Source of the DNA: Balneolaceae bacterium UBA3186
GTDB taxonomy: Bacteria > Bacteroidota > Rhodothermia > Balneolales > Balneolaceae
DNA length: 64,000 bases
Reading direction: 5' to 3'
Assembly: GCA_002364085.1 (NCBI GenBank)
Contig: DEXK01000021.1
Span: forward strand, 1 to 64,000
Under the pieces are notes generated by a model, which was not told the origin of the DNA, ran no database searches, and worked only from the letters and a program-made list of their open reading frames with translations. Below are positions 24,391 through 32,755 of the stretch, one piece after another. The translations under genes were made by a program, and so were the position numbers. Position 1 is the first letter of the stretch; the number at the start of each line of letters is the position of its first letter.

Positions 24391-26160
24391 TTCTACAAGC
24401 TGATCTTTATACTGTAATTCGTAGAGTTTTTTATACAGGCCGTTTTCTTGTATGATCAATTCCTGATGAGAACCGGATTCTCTGATCACTCCTTTGTGCA
24501 TAACCAGAATTTTGTCTGCTCCCTGAATGGTAGAAAGTCGGTGAGCTACTACAATGGATGTTCTCCCCTTCATCATTTTATCACTGGCTGCGGTAACCAA
24601 AGATTCCGTTTCGGAATCCACACTGGAAGTGGCTTCATCCAGTATTAATATCTGAGGATTGTAGACCAAAGCGCGAACGAAACATATCAGCTGTTTTTGT
24701 CCCATAGAAAGTGAAGCACCACGTTCACGAAGTTTGTAATCGTAAGTTCCTTTCAGTTTTTCTATAAAGCGATGCGCTTCCACTTTATGAGCGGCTTCGA
24801 TCACTTCTTCCCTGCTAATATCAGGATTTCCCAAAGTGATATTTTCTAAAATCGTACCTGAGAACAATGCGTTATCTTGCAATACCAATCCAAAATTAGA
24901 TCGAAGTTCATTCAAACTCAGATCTCGAATATCAATCCCATCGAGTTTTATACTTCCTTTCTGGATGTCATAAAATCGCAGTAATAAATTAATAATGGTA
25001 GTCTTCCCTGCTCCCGTTGCTCCGACAATAGCGATGGTTTCTCCTTCATTGGCGGTAAAAGAAACGTCTTTGAGAATTTGTTCACCATCTTCATTGTATT
25101 TGAACCACACATTTTCAAAAGTGATCTGACCTTTGGGATCAGAAATGGTTTTGGGTTCATCCGGTTCCTGAACTTCTGTTTCAATATCCATTACATTGAA
25201 AATTCTTTCCGAAGAAGCTAACGCAGATTGAAGTGTGTTGAACTTTTCGGAAAGTCCACGGATCGGCATAAAAAACTGTCTTGAATATTGAATAAAAGCC
25301 AAAAGTACTCCAAAGGTTACTCCTCCCATCAACGCACGACCTCCGCCGTACCAAACAACCAACGCCATTGCAAAACTTGCCATCATTTCAACCAAAGGCC
25401 AAAAAATGGAGAAGTAGAAAATCGTTTCAATATGGGCTTTTCGGTGAGCTGCATTAATATCTTTGAATTTATCGTGCTGCTTTTTTTCTCTGTTAAACAG
25501 CTGAACAATATCCATTCCGTTGATATGCTCCTGAACAAAAGAGTTTAATCGAGCAATTTGATCTCTAACTTCCAAAAAAGAGATCCTAACTTTGTTCTTG
25601 AACCAGAACGTAGCGTAAAACAAAAATGGTAAGATCGCGATGGTAACCAAAGTAAGTTCCCAACTCATGCTGAACATAAAATACAGTATGAATATGATCC
25701 GGAAGCAATCCCCAATAATGGCTACCACACCATCAGAGAGAAGTTCGCTAAGCGCCTCAATATCACTGGTGGTTCTTGTGATGAGTTTACCGATGGGATT
25801 CTTATCGAAAAATTGAACGTTTAAATGCTGAATCTTCTTGAAAACGGCGTTTCTAAGTGAGAATAATGATCCCTGTCCAAACCATCGCGTGATGTATGTA
25901 TTGATAACCTGAAGAACAAACTCACCGATCTGAGCCAGGAAAAGCAATCCAATGATCTTAAGTAATCCTTCCAGATCTTTGAACGCTATATAATCATCAA
26001 CAGCAATTTGAGTAAGTTTGGGGCGTACCGTACCCAAGAAGGCTGCTGTTAGCGTCAAAGCTATGGCAAGCACTACAAACCATCGGTATGGTTCTATATA
26101 AAAATAAAGCCGCCGAATTAATCTTCTATCGACGGCCTTTTTAGTTTCTTTCTTACCCAA
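24385..26160 (-). CDS. ABC exporter half-transporter with canonical Walker B Glu (MdlB/TM288-like)
   Basis: A 591-residue type IV ABC exporter half. Six membrane helices occupy about residues 20-320, followed by a nucleotide-binding domain. Walker A is GATGAGKTTI near 380. The signature is LSMGQKQ near 485, a departure from LSGGQ. Walker B is ILILDEATSSVD with the catalytic Glu, and the H-loop is VVAHRLST. In heterodimeric exporters one subunit has a full Walker B and a weak signature, as here; the neighbour at 27452 has the opposite pattern. The substrate is unknown (lipid, peptide or drug). The stop codon lies in a dispersed repeat. It is separated from rnz by 11 nt and so likely co-transcribed. 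Confidence 0.88.
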   Translation of the reverse strand: MGKKETKKAVDRRLIRRLYFYIEPYRWFVVLAIALTLTAAFLGTVRPKLTQIAVDDYIAFKDLEGLLKIIGLLFLAQIGEFVLQVINTYITRWFGQGSLFSLRNAVFKKIQHLNVQFFDKNPIGKLITRTTSDIEALSELLSDGVVAIIGDCFRIIFILYFMFSMSWELTLVTIAILPFLFYATFWFKNKVRISFLEVRDQIARLNSFVQEHINGMDIVQLFNREKKQHDKFKDINAAHRKAHIETIFYFSIFWPLVEMMASFAMALVVWYGGGRALMGGVTFGVLLAFIQYSRQFFMPIRGLSEKFNTLQSALASSERIFNVMDIETEVQEPDEPKTISDPKGQITFENVWFKYNEDGEQILKDVSFTANEGETIAIVGATGAGKTTIINLLLRFYDIQKGSIKLDGIDIRDLSLNELRSNFGLVLQDNALFSGTILENITLGNPDISREEVIEAAHKVEAHRFIEKLKGTYDYKLRERGASLSMGQKQLICFVRALVYNPQILILDEATSSVDSETESLVTAASDKMMKGRTSIVVAHRLSTIQGADKILVMHKGVIRESGSHQELIIQENGLYKKLYELQYKDQLVEG

Positions 26161-26171
26161 TGCGTTTCAAT

Positions 26172-27386
26172 TTAAAATCTGTCCTGATCTCTGTATGAAG
26201 ATCTTGAACGATTGCTTGAATCCTTATTCCAGCGGTTTTCGTCATTGCTTGCTGGTCTTTCACTATCCGGCCTTCGACTTTTATACCCACTGTTTCGATC
26301 TCGGCTATTACTTCTGTAATTACTTCCACCACTTTTTCTTCTGGGGCGGAAATTCTTTCTTCCACCGCCTCTGCGATCGTTGCTTCCTTTGCTGTAGTTA
26401 CTACTGCTTCCGGAATCCTTAGTAAGATCTTTTAACTCAACTTTTGCTTTAACAATTCCTCTTTCATGGGTAGGATCTGTGAAAATTGGTCTTAATTCAT
26501 TTGCTAGCCAAGCCGGATAGAAACCTTCTCTGGCTTCTTTCAATAACAAGTGTGCATTGGTGTAACGCGCTGAAAAATGTCCGATCACCAACAATTTGGT
26601 TTGAGCCTCTGTGGCTACCCGTGCAGCGTCTTTTGCAGATGAATGTCCGGTTTCTGAAGCTTTATCAGATAGAGAATCACTAAAAGTTGCTTCGTGATAA
26701 AGGATGTTGGTATTCATCCCCAGTTTAACTGCATTCGGGCAGTACTCAGTGTCGGTTACATAAGCAAAACTGTCGCCGGGCCGGGGATGACCTACGATAT
26801 CAGAAGATTTCACAATTGTTCCGTCGGCTAACGTTACATCCTGACCGTCTTTAAGATCTTTAAAGTGTTGGTCTTCTGTGACTCCCATCTCAGTTGCTTT
26901 TTCAGCATCCACTTTTCCGGGCTTATCTTTTTCCTGAAATCGGTAACCTAGGCAATATCGTCTGTGTTTTAACGCTCTAGCCTCCACGTAATAATCATCT
27001 TCATCAATTACACGTGCCTCGTCGGTTCCTTCTTCTACTTCGATAAAGATAATCTCAAATCCTAGTTCAACACTCGAGAATTTTAAATTCCATTCCACAT
27101 ATTCCTGGATCCCAGCCGGAGCTACAATTCTTAGTGGTTTTTCTCTTCGTTGAAGCTGAAGTGTTGATAACAACCCGATTAACCCTGAATAATGATCTAC
27201 ATCAAAGTGAGATATGAATATACATTCTATTTTAGATCGTTTTATTCCTGCTTGAAGCATTCTCATTTGAGCATTTTCGCCACAATCAAAAAGGAAAACG
27301 CTTCCTTCTCGCCAAAGTGCTACTGCAGGTAAATGTCGTACTGCTGTTGGGGTTGCTGAGGCTACGCCTAGTGGAACTACTATCAT
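26172..27386 (-). CDS. rnz: ribonuclease Z with altered metal motif and Ser/Arg/Gly-rich tail
   Basis: Metallo-beta-lactamase-fold tRNA 3'-processing endonuclease. Family landmarks are LGVASATPTAVRHLPAVAL, FDCGENAQMRML, LKHRRYCLGYRF, FAYVTDTEYCPNA, YHEATFSDSLSDKASETGHS and LVIGHFSARY. The usual HxHxDH metal signature reads HFDVDH (60-65), so the second His is Asp 62. Residues from about 320 to 404 form a low-complexity, strongly basic tail (GGGRKNFRPRRKSGGSNYRS, for example) absent from ordinary bacterial RNase Z of about 310 residues. It may bind RNA. The gene lies between two ABC half-transporter genes on the same strand (65-nt and 11-nt gaps). Confidence 0.85.
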   Translation of the reverse strand: MIVVPLGVASATPTAVRHLPAVALWREGSVFLFDCGENAQMRMLQAGIKRSKIECIFISHFDVDHYSGLIGLLSTLQLQRREKPLRIVAPAGIQEYVEWNLKFSSVELGFEIIFIEVEEGTDEARVIDEDDYYVEARALKHRRYCLGYRFQEKDKPGKVDAEKATEMGVTEDQHFKDLKDGQDVTLADGTIVKSSDIVGHPRPGDSFAYVTDTEYCPNAVKLGMNTNILYHEATFSDSLSDKASETGHSSAKDAARVATEAQTKLLVIGHFSARYTNAHLLLKEAREGFYPAWLANELRPIFTDPTHERGIVKAKVELKDLTKDSGSSSNYSKGSNDRRGGGRKNFRPRRKSGGSNYRSNSRDRNSGYKSRRPDSERPASNDENRWNKDSSNRSRSSYRDQDRF

Positions 27387-27451
27387 TTTATGTCTCCCGT
27401 AATGTTATTTTAAATGAGGAATTGCGTTCAGGCTATCCTCATATCCAGTTT

Positions 27452-29257
27452 TTATATTTCAGCCAGTTCTTGTTCTAATATTTGCTTGTTATACATGTTT
27501 GTATAATGTCCTTCAAGTTCTAAAAGTTCTTGATGGTTCCCAGATTCTACTATTTCACCATCTTTCAAATAATAAATCACATCCGCATCTTTTATAGTTG
27601 AAATACGGTGACTTATCATTATTGTTGTCCTGCCACTTAATTCTTGTCTCAAATGTTTTAGTATGGCTTCTTCTGTTTTTGTGTCAATTGCGCTTAATGA
27701 ATCATCAAAAATCAGGATATTAGGGTCTTTAATTAATGCCCTTGCAATAGCCGTACGTTGTTTTTGCCCACCCGAAAGAGTTATTCCCCTTTCTCCTAAC
27801 ATAGTCTCGAATTTTTTTTCAAAATCCAAAATATTCTCTTTCACCTGAGCTTTTTCTGCGGCTTCTTCTATCATTTCGTTAGTGGCATTTTCTATGCCAA
27901 AAGAAATGTTATCTCCAATAGTATCTGAAAACAAAAAAGTATCCTGAGGTACAAAGCCAATTGCAGATCTTAGCTGTTCCAAGTCCAGAGATTTGATATT
28001 CTGACCGTCTATCAGTACTTCTCCATCATTTGGATCGAATAAACGTGGTATTAGTTGAACTAAACTTGTTTTTCCTGATCCGGTTCTTCCAACAATGGCT
28101 ATATTTTGTCCTTTTTCAATTTTGAAACTAACATTCTTGATCACATTTTCTGTTGTGTCCGGATATTTAAAGCTCACATTCTTGAACTCAATTGAACCAA
28201 ATGATGTTTGTTCGTCTTTTTGATTGTCATTGTTATCAGAGTTCTCTATTTCAATAGGTTGATCTAACACTTCAGCAATTCTGTTCCAAGAGGCTAATGA
28301 CTTTTGGAATCGGTTGGTTGTATAACCAAGAGCGGCTACGGGCCATGTTAAATATGCTACATAAATAAGAAACTCGGCAATATTACCAATGGTGAGAGAG
28401 CCTTGAATGATCATCTCTCCACCTTTCCATATTACGATCAATAATGAAATTCCTATCAGAAAGTTTAAAGCGGGATGAAAAAGTGATTCGATCATATCGA
28501 GGCGAAGTTTTTTCTTTCGATACTGCTCACTCATTCTTTCGAATTTCTTCTGTTCATTTTCTAACCTGTTGTAGGCTTTGATCAGTCTGATACTAGAGAA
28601 TGTTTCTTTAGCTTGTCCTGCTAATTGCGAATACTGTTCCTGAATAATTGTTGAGTGCTTATGAATGTAACCGGTTATCCAATATGCAAATACCGAAATA
28701 AATGGAAGTGGGATCAAAGCCCAAACCATAAGGTCTTTGCTGACTATGTACATCATTGTTATCACAAAGCCTGCACGCGTAATTGTATTAATGCTGTACA
28801 TGATAACCGGGCCGTAGTATTCCCGGACTTTGTTCACATCTTCTGTTGCTCTAACATAAATTTCTCCCGAAGAGTACTTTGCATAAAAGCGCTGAGGAAG
28901 TTTCATGAGTTTTTCAAGAATTTCATTTCTCATATCAAACTCAACTTTTCTGGAAGAAACGATCAGAGTCTGGCGTGTTGCAAATAGGAGAATTCCATAT
29001 AAAGCTACCGCTCCAATCAAATATCCGGCATTTTCAGCAAGTATTATTCCGGCTTCTGTTGAAAAAAGAGTGGCAAAAAGAGTTTCAGCACCATCGTACT
29101 GAGCCTCTTTCAAAGCCTCAACTTCATCCATAGTTTTACGGATAAGACCCGGAATCCATACAAGGAAGAAATTTGCTCCTGTAAGGAACAAAGTACCAAG
29201 TACAACTGACCACTTGTACTTTTTTAGATAGCTATTTAATCGCTTTAAAGCACCCAA
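27452..29257 (-). CDS. ABC exporter half-transporter with degenerate Walker B (MdlA/TM287-like)
   Basis: A 601-residue half-exporter. The membrane domain (about 15-330) includes a long periplasmic insertion (EALKEAQYDGAETLFATLFS) between the first two helices. The nucleotide-binding domain has Walker A GRTGSGKTSL near 388, a perfect signature LSGGQKQRTAIARAL near 493 and an H-loop MISHRIST. After Walker B it has Asp instead of the catalytic Glu (LIFDDSLSAID). That is the pattern of the non-catalytic partner in heterodimeric exporters such as TM287/288 and BmrCD. The canonical partner is two genes downstream. It starts 26 nt after the FAD oxidoreductase gene, so they probably form one operon. 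Confidence 0.88.
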   Translation of the reverse strand: MGALKRLNSYLKKYKWSVVLGTLFLTGANFFLVWIPGLIRKTMDEVEALKEAQYDGAETLFATLFSTEAGIILAENAGYLIGAVALYGILLFATRQTLIVSSRKVEFDMRNEILEKLMKLPQRFYAKYSSGEIYVRATEDVNKVREYYGPVIMYSINTITRAGFVITMMYIVSKDLMVWALIPLPFISVFAYWITGYIHKHSTIIQEQYSQLAGQAKETFSSIRLIKAYNRLENEQKKFERMSEQYRKKKLRLDMIESLFHPALNFLIGISLLIVIWKGGEMIIQGSLTIGNIAEFLIYVAYLTWPVAALGYTTNRFQKSLASWNRIAEVLDQPIEIENSDNNDNQKDEQTSFGSIEFKNVSFKYPDTTENVIKNVSFKIEKGQNIAIVGRTGSGKTSLVQLIPRLFDPNDGEVLIDGQNIKSLDLEQLRSAIGFVPQDTFLFSDTIGDNISFGIENATNEMIEEAAEKAQVKENILDFEKKFETMLGERGITLSGGQKQRTAIARALIKDPNILIFDDSLSAIDTKTEEAILKHLRQELSGRTTIMISHRISTIKDADVIYYLKDGEIVESGNHQELLELEGHYTNMYNKQILEQELAEI

Positions 29258-29283
29258 AAGAACGGGTTTAAAAGTTTATATAA

Positions 29284-30315
29284 TTATTCGGAGAATTTAT
29301 GATTCCAGAATTTTCCTATCGCCAAACCTGATAAATAAGCAGATTCTACTGAGTCTCCGTTCATATAACTACCTGCTAAGGCTATTGGCGCATCATTACC
29401 AACTACTTCCATAAAAGGATAAGGTAGAGGATTAGCAGCTTTACTGTATCTCCAGAAATGTAATTGTTTCCATTCCGGAAGTGCACTCCATCCGCCTAAA
29501 ATTCCTGCCAATTCATCCAAGATTATTTCTTCAACTTCTTCAGCATCGGAGTCCTTATACTTTTCTGCGAATTCTGCAGTAGTATGAACAACAAATGAAC
29601 ATTCAGCTCCTTCTCCTCTTTTTGAAGCTTCATTGGTTATAGATTCTATCACCTCATTTTCACATGTCATCATAGCCCAATCCGGAAATTCTGTCTCACC
29701 GTAACCAACCATAAGTGAAAAAGATGGATAATATTCAACATCATCAACTTCACGAAGTAGTTTAAGTGTTTGTACTTCATCTATTGTTGTATTAAGAATG
29801 GCATAGGCTTGCTTAGATGGTGCAGCAATGATAACAGCATCAAAATTTTCTGTTAAACCGGTAGGGAAGTTTAGCATCCATGAACGTTTTTTGGTTCTAT
29901 CTTCACCAATATGAGTTACTCCACTTACTTTAGTTTCAGTTCTTACATCAACCATTCGAGCTAGCTTTTTTCCTACCTGATTCATTCCTTCAGGAGCTAT
30001 ATATCTTTTTTTGTTAGGCTTAACAGTTGAAATCTCTCCGTTAGCATTACAATGAACAAAAGGTCCCTTCCAAGGAACCAAAACTCCGGAATTTGTCAAC
30101 TCGCTAATTAATGGTTCAATATCTGCAGAAGAAACCTCAATGTACGGCAAACCATGATCAACCTTGCTGTTATTGTCTTTGCCGGCATAACGGGTTGCTA
30201 ACCTTCCACCATAGCCTCTGCTTTTTTCAAATATTACGACCTCATGTCCTGATTCAGCCAAAACTCTTCCGGCTGTTAATCCTGCTACCCCTGCTCCAAT
30301 TACTGCAATCTTCAT
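29284..30315 (-). CDS. FAD/NAD(P)-binding oxidoreductase, renalase/amine-oxidase-like
   Basis: A 343-residue flavoprotein. The N-terminal dinucleotide-binding fold is MKIAVIGAGVAGLTAGRVL, with the ribose-binding Glu in VVIFEKSRGYGGRLATR. A second conserved stretch is FDAVIIAAPSKQAYAIL. The C-terminus has the FAD-contacting IALAGSYMNGDSVESAYLSG. The size and the GYGGRLATRY signature match renalase-like NAD(P)-binding proteins rather than large monoamine oxidases. The substrate cannot be told from sequence. It starts at ATG and is the first gene of the run leading into the ABC-rnz-ABC genes. Confidence 0.85.
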   Translation of the reverse strand: MKIAVIGAGVAGLTAGRVLAESGHEVVIFEKSRGYGGRLATRYAGKDNNSKVDHGLPYIEVSSADIEPLISELTNSGVLVPWKGPFVHCNANGEISTVKPNKKRYIAPEGMNQVGKKLARMVDVRTETKVSGVTHIGEDRTKKRSWMLNFPTGLTENFDAVIIAAPSKQAYAILNTTIDEVQTLKLLREVDDVEYYPSFSLMVGYGETEFPDWAMMTCENEVIESITNEASKRGEGAECSFVVHTTAEFAEKYKDSDAEEVEEIILDELAGILGGWSALPEWKQLHFWRYSKAANPLPYPFMEVVGNDAPIALAGSYMNGDSVESAYLSGLAIGKFWNHKFSE

Positions 30316-30378
30316 TTCTGTTTTAATATAATTTATAAGTGTAATTCAAGTATCTAAATATTTTATAGGACTCTCTAA

Positions 30379-30474
30379 GTCATTCCTGCGAAGGCAGGAA
30401 TCTGGAATGTACTATAAAACAAACATTATGCTAAATAGTTTGATCGAGATTCCAGGCATCCGCCGTGGAATGAC
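30379..30474. repeat. 96-bp inverted-pair element (GTCATTCCTGCGAAGGCAGGAATCT type)
   Basis: The left arm at 30379-30403 is gtcattcctgcgaaggcaggaatct, itself nearly palindromic (cctgc/gcagg). The right arm at 30447-30474 is its diverged reverse complement, from agattcca to tggaatgac. The arms can fold into one long hairpin in the 201-bp gap between the DUF1446 gene and the FAD oxidoreductase. This class of element is widespread in bacterial intergenic DNA. Confidence 0.7.
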
Positions 30475-30516
30475 CATTTCTATATTAACAATATGTCTAA
30501 TACCGAATTCATTTAG

Positions 30517-31887
30517 TTAGTTAATTTCGAAAATAGTTACTCTGGGTTCAACTGCTTCCTTAGCTAATAATGCAGGCCAGTAAGCCACTACATCACTTGC
30601 TTTAGGTCTACCGCCTGCAAAACCGGTTACACCACTAGGGCCGGTTAAAATCAAGGGTGCTATTTCCATTCCAAAGCGATTTAAATCTTCCTTTTTGGGT
30701 CCTGTTACAGAAACTCTCATCTGTATTTCATCAATTTCATCATTAACAGGATCATCTGTTGGTGGGTGTTCATCCACACCATTGTAACCAATATACTCTT
30801 TATTAAATTCAGTTAGGTTTAACCCAAGTGCTTTTGCTCTTCCTTCAAGAATTTCAGCTCCTTTTTGTGCTTTTTTTAGTGCATCAGGCCATGAATACAC
30901 TAATGTTGCGGAAAGCTTATATCCATCATTATAACTTGCTGAAACTTTATACGAATCGGTGAACGGCTCACCTTTTATTCCGTACACTTTAACTCTGTTC
31001 TTACCAACATCTTCAACATGGATGGAAGTAAAATCAGCTACTACATCCGGTGTTATATAATCTTTCGGATCACCGATTTCATATAATAATTGCTCTTTTA
31101 CAGTTTGGGAACTAACCAGTCCACCTGTTCCTTCATGTTTAGTAACAAAAAATTCTCCACTTGGATAAGCTTCTACAATTGGAAATCCGATATCTGTAAA
31201 ATCTTCTACTTTTTCCCAATCTGTGAAATTACCACCTGATGCCTGAGCACCACATTCCAGGATATGACCGGCTATTGTTCCAACCGACATTTTATTAAAA
31301 TCATCGTAAGCCCATCCAAATTCATGTATCATAGGAGCTAAAGTAAGTCCTGTATCAGTTACACGCCCTGTTATTATCACATCTGCACCTAACTTCAAAG
31401 CTTCAACAATAGGACGACATCCAAAATAGATATTGGCACTTAGCAACTGATCTTTTACAGTCGTGATCGGCTCTCCGGTTTCCATGTTTTTCAATGCATG
31501 CCCGTTTGCAATCAATTCGTCAATGTTTGGAAGAATATCGTCTCCGTCAACAACCGCAACTTTAAGGTTTTTATATCCTTTTTCTTTGGCAATTTTTAAA
31601 ATTTCATCTTTACAAGCTTGAGGATTAACCCCACCAGCATTGCTTATAACTTTGATACCGTCTTTTTCGATCTCTGGCAATACTTGTTCAACTACACCAA
31701 CAAAGTCACGTGCATATCCCCAATCCGGATTTCTCATTCTCTGTTTTTGCATAATGGACATAGTTACTTCAGCCAGATAATCCATTACCAAATAATCTAT
31801 TGGTCCATTTTTAGCCTGATTTACCGGAGCAATAGGGAGATCTCCCCAAAAGCCTTGTCCTGATGCAATACGAATAAATTCTTTCAC
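30517..31887 (-). CDS. DUF1446 / AtuA-family protein
   Basis: A 456-residue protein of the DUF1446 family, related to Pseudomonas AtuA from acyclic terpene degradation. Diagnostic segments are RIASGQGFWGDLPIAP, then YLVMDYLAEVTMSIM, KVISNAGGVNPQACKDEI, VAVVDGDDILP, GADVIITGRVTDTGLTLAPM and ILECGAQASGGNFTDW. The biochemical activity of the family is not established. No acyl-CoA carboxylase genes typical of atu clusters are next to it, so a terpene role is doubtful here. It starts at ATG, is a single gene with gaps on both sides, and lies downstream of the terminators of the signalling operon. Confidence 0.88.
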   Translation of the reverse strand: MKEFIRIASGQGFWGDLPIAPVNQAKNGPIDYLVMDYLAEVTMSIMQKQRMRNPDWGYARDFVGVVEQVLPEIEKDGIKVISNAGGVNPQACKDEILKIAKEKGYKNLKVAVVDGDDILPNIDELIANGHALKNMETGEPITTVKDQLLSANIYFGCRPIVEALKLGADVIITGRVTDTGLTLAPMIHEFGWAYDDFNKMSVGTIAGHILECGAQASGGNFTDWEKVEDFTDIGFPIVEAYPSGEFFVTKHEGTGGLVSSQTVKEQLLYEIGDPKDYITPDVVADFTSIHVEDVGKNRVKVYGIKGEPFTDSYKVSASYNDGYKLSATLVYSWPDALKKAQKGAEILEGRAKALGLNLTEFNKEYIGYNGVDEHPPTDDPVNDEIDEIQMRVSVTGPKKEDLNRFGMEIAPLILTGPSGVTGFAGGRPKASDVVAYWPALLAKEAVEPRVTIFEIN

Positions 31888-31957
31888 GAAATTCTTCTTC
31901 TTGATTTAGTCTTTATAATTGTTGTGAATATCGTGAAAAATAGACTGGTTGTGAAAT

Positions 31958-31985
31958 AAAAAAACCCTGCCTTTCAAAACAGGGT
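31958..31985 (-). terminator. intrinsic terminator after the two-component operon
   Basis: On the minus strand ACCCTG, a 10-nt loop and CAGGGT are followed by six T. It is 90 nt downstream of the response-regulator stop at 32076 and just upstream of the DUF1446 gene. Confidence 0.75.
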
Positions 31986-32053
31986 CTCTTGATGAACTTA
32001 ACGTGTTCAGGTTAGTAAGGACTCGTTAATTCTAACGAAAATCTGCCGTAAAC

Positions 32054-32075
32054 AAACCACCTTAATGTGTGGTTT
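32054..32075 (-). terminator. hairpin directly after the response-regulator stop
   Basis: AAACCAC and GTGGTTT form a 7-bp stem with an 8-nt loop that abuts the stop codon at 32076-32078. On the minus strand the tail is gttt only, so it may be a weak first terminator of a tandem pair or an mRNA-stabilising 3' hairpin. Confidence 0.4.
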
Positions 32076-32711
32076 TTAAGACTTGATGAGATTATAACTT
32101 ATACCTTTTGCTACGGCTTCAGCCCTGTTTTTTGCTTCCAGCTTTTGGTAAATATTTCTGATATGGTATCTAACGCCGTCAACAGAAAGGAAAATCTTCT
32201 CCGCAATTGCTTTATACGAAAGCCCGGAAGCTAATTCTTTCAGAATATCTTGTTCCATATCGGAGAGATTTACATCCAGGTCTCGTTTTTTTTGGAATGA
32301 TGAAATAACCTTTCTCGCGATATTTGGACTCATAGGCGAGCCACCGTCTACAGCAACTTTTATTGCTTCAATTAGCTCTTGAGGAGAAGTTTTCTTCAAC
32401 AAATAACCTACAGCACCATTTCTTAATGCTGTAAATATCTTCTCGTTCTCATCGTGCATTGTTACCATGAGAGTAATAAGCTTCGGGTATTTTTCTTTAA
32501 AAATCTTCACCCCTTCTGTCCCATGAATACCAGGAAGTTCTATATCTAACAGAAGAACGTCGCTTTTACCCAGCTGATTTTCTTCAAGGGCTTCTTCACA
32601 ACTTCCATATGTTCCAATCACACATAGATCTGATTCGAAGTCTAAGATGGTTTCCCATCCTTCCCTCATATACTTATTATCTTCAATTATAGAAATTTTT
32701 ATCATACTCAA
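32076..32711 (-). CDS. NarL/LuxR-type response regulator (RR2)
   Basis: A 211-residue regulator. The receiver domain has acidic pocket E10-D11, phosphoacceptor D56 (VLLLDIELPG) and the conserved Lys in GYLLKKTSP. A LuxR-type helix-turn-helix follows in the last 65 residues (LASGLSYKAIAEKIFLSVDG, then VRYHIRNIYQKLEAKNRAEA). It closely resembles the regulator at 37819, including MREGWE after the acidic pair and VAVDGGSPMSPNIARKVI. It is the last gene of the run that starts at 41881 and follows a histidine kinase by 44 nt. The likely upstream kinases are HK3 and HK2. Confidence 0.92.
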   Translation of the reverse strand: MSMIKISIIEDNKYMREGWETILDFESDLCVIGTYGSCEEALEENQLGKSDVLLLDIELPGIHGTEGVKIFKEKYPKLITLMVTMHDENEKIFTALRNGAVGYLLKKTSPQELIEAIKVAVDGGSPMSPNIARKVISSFQKKRDLDVNLSDMEQDILKELASGLSYKAIAEKIFLSVDGVRYHIRNIYQKLEAKNRAEAVAKGISYNLIKS

Positions 32712-32755
32712 ATGAATGGTATTAATACCTGAAAGTAACTACCGAAAAGGGCAGT

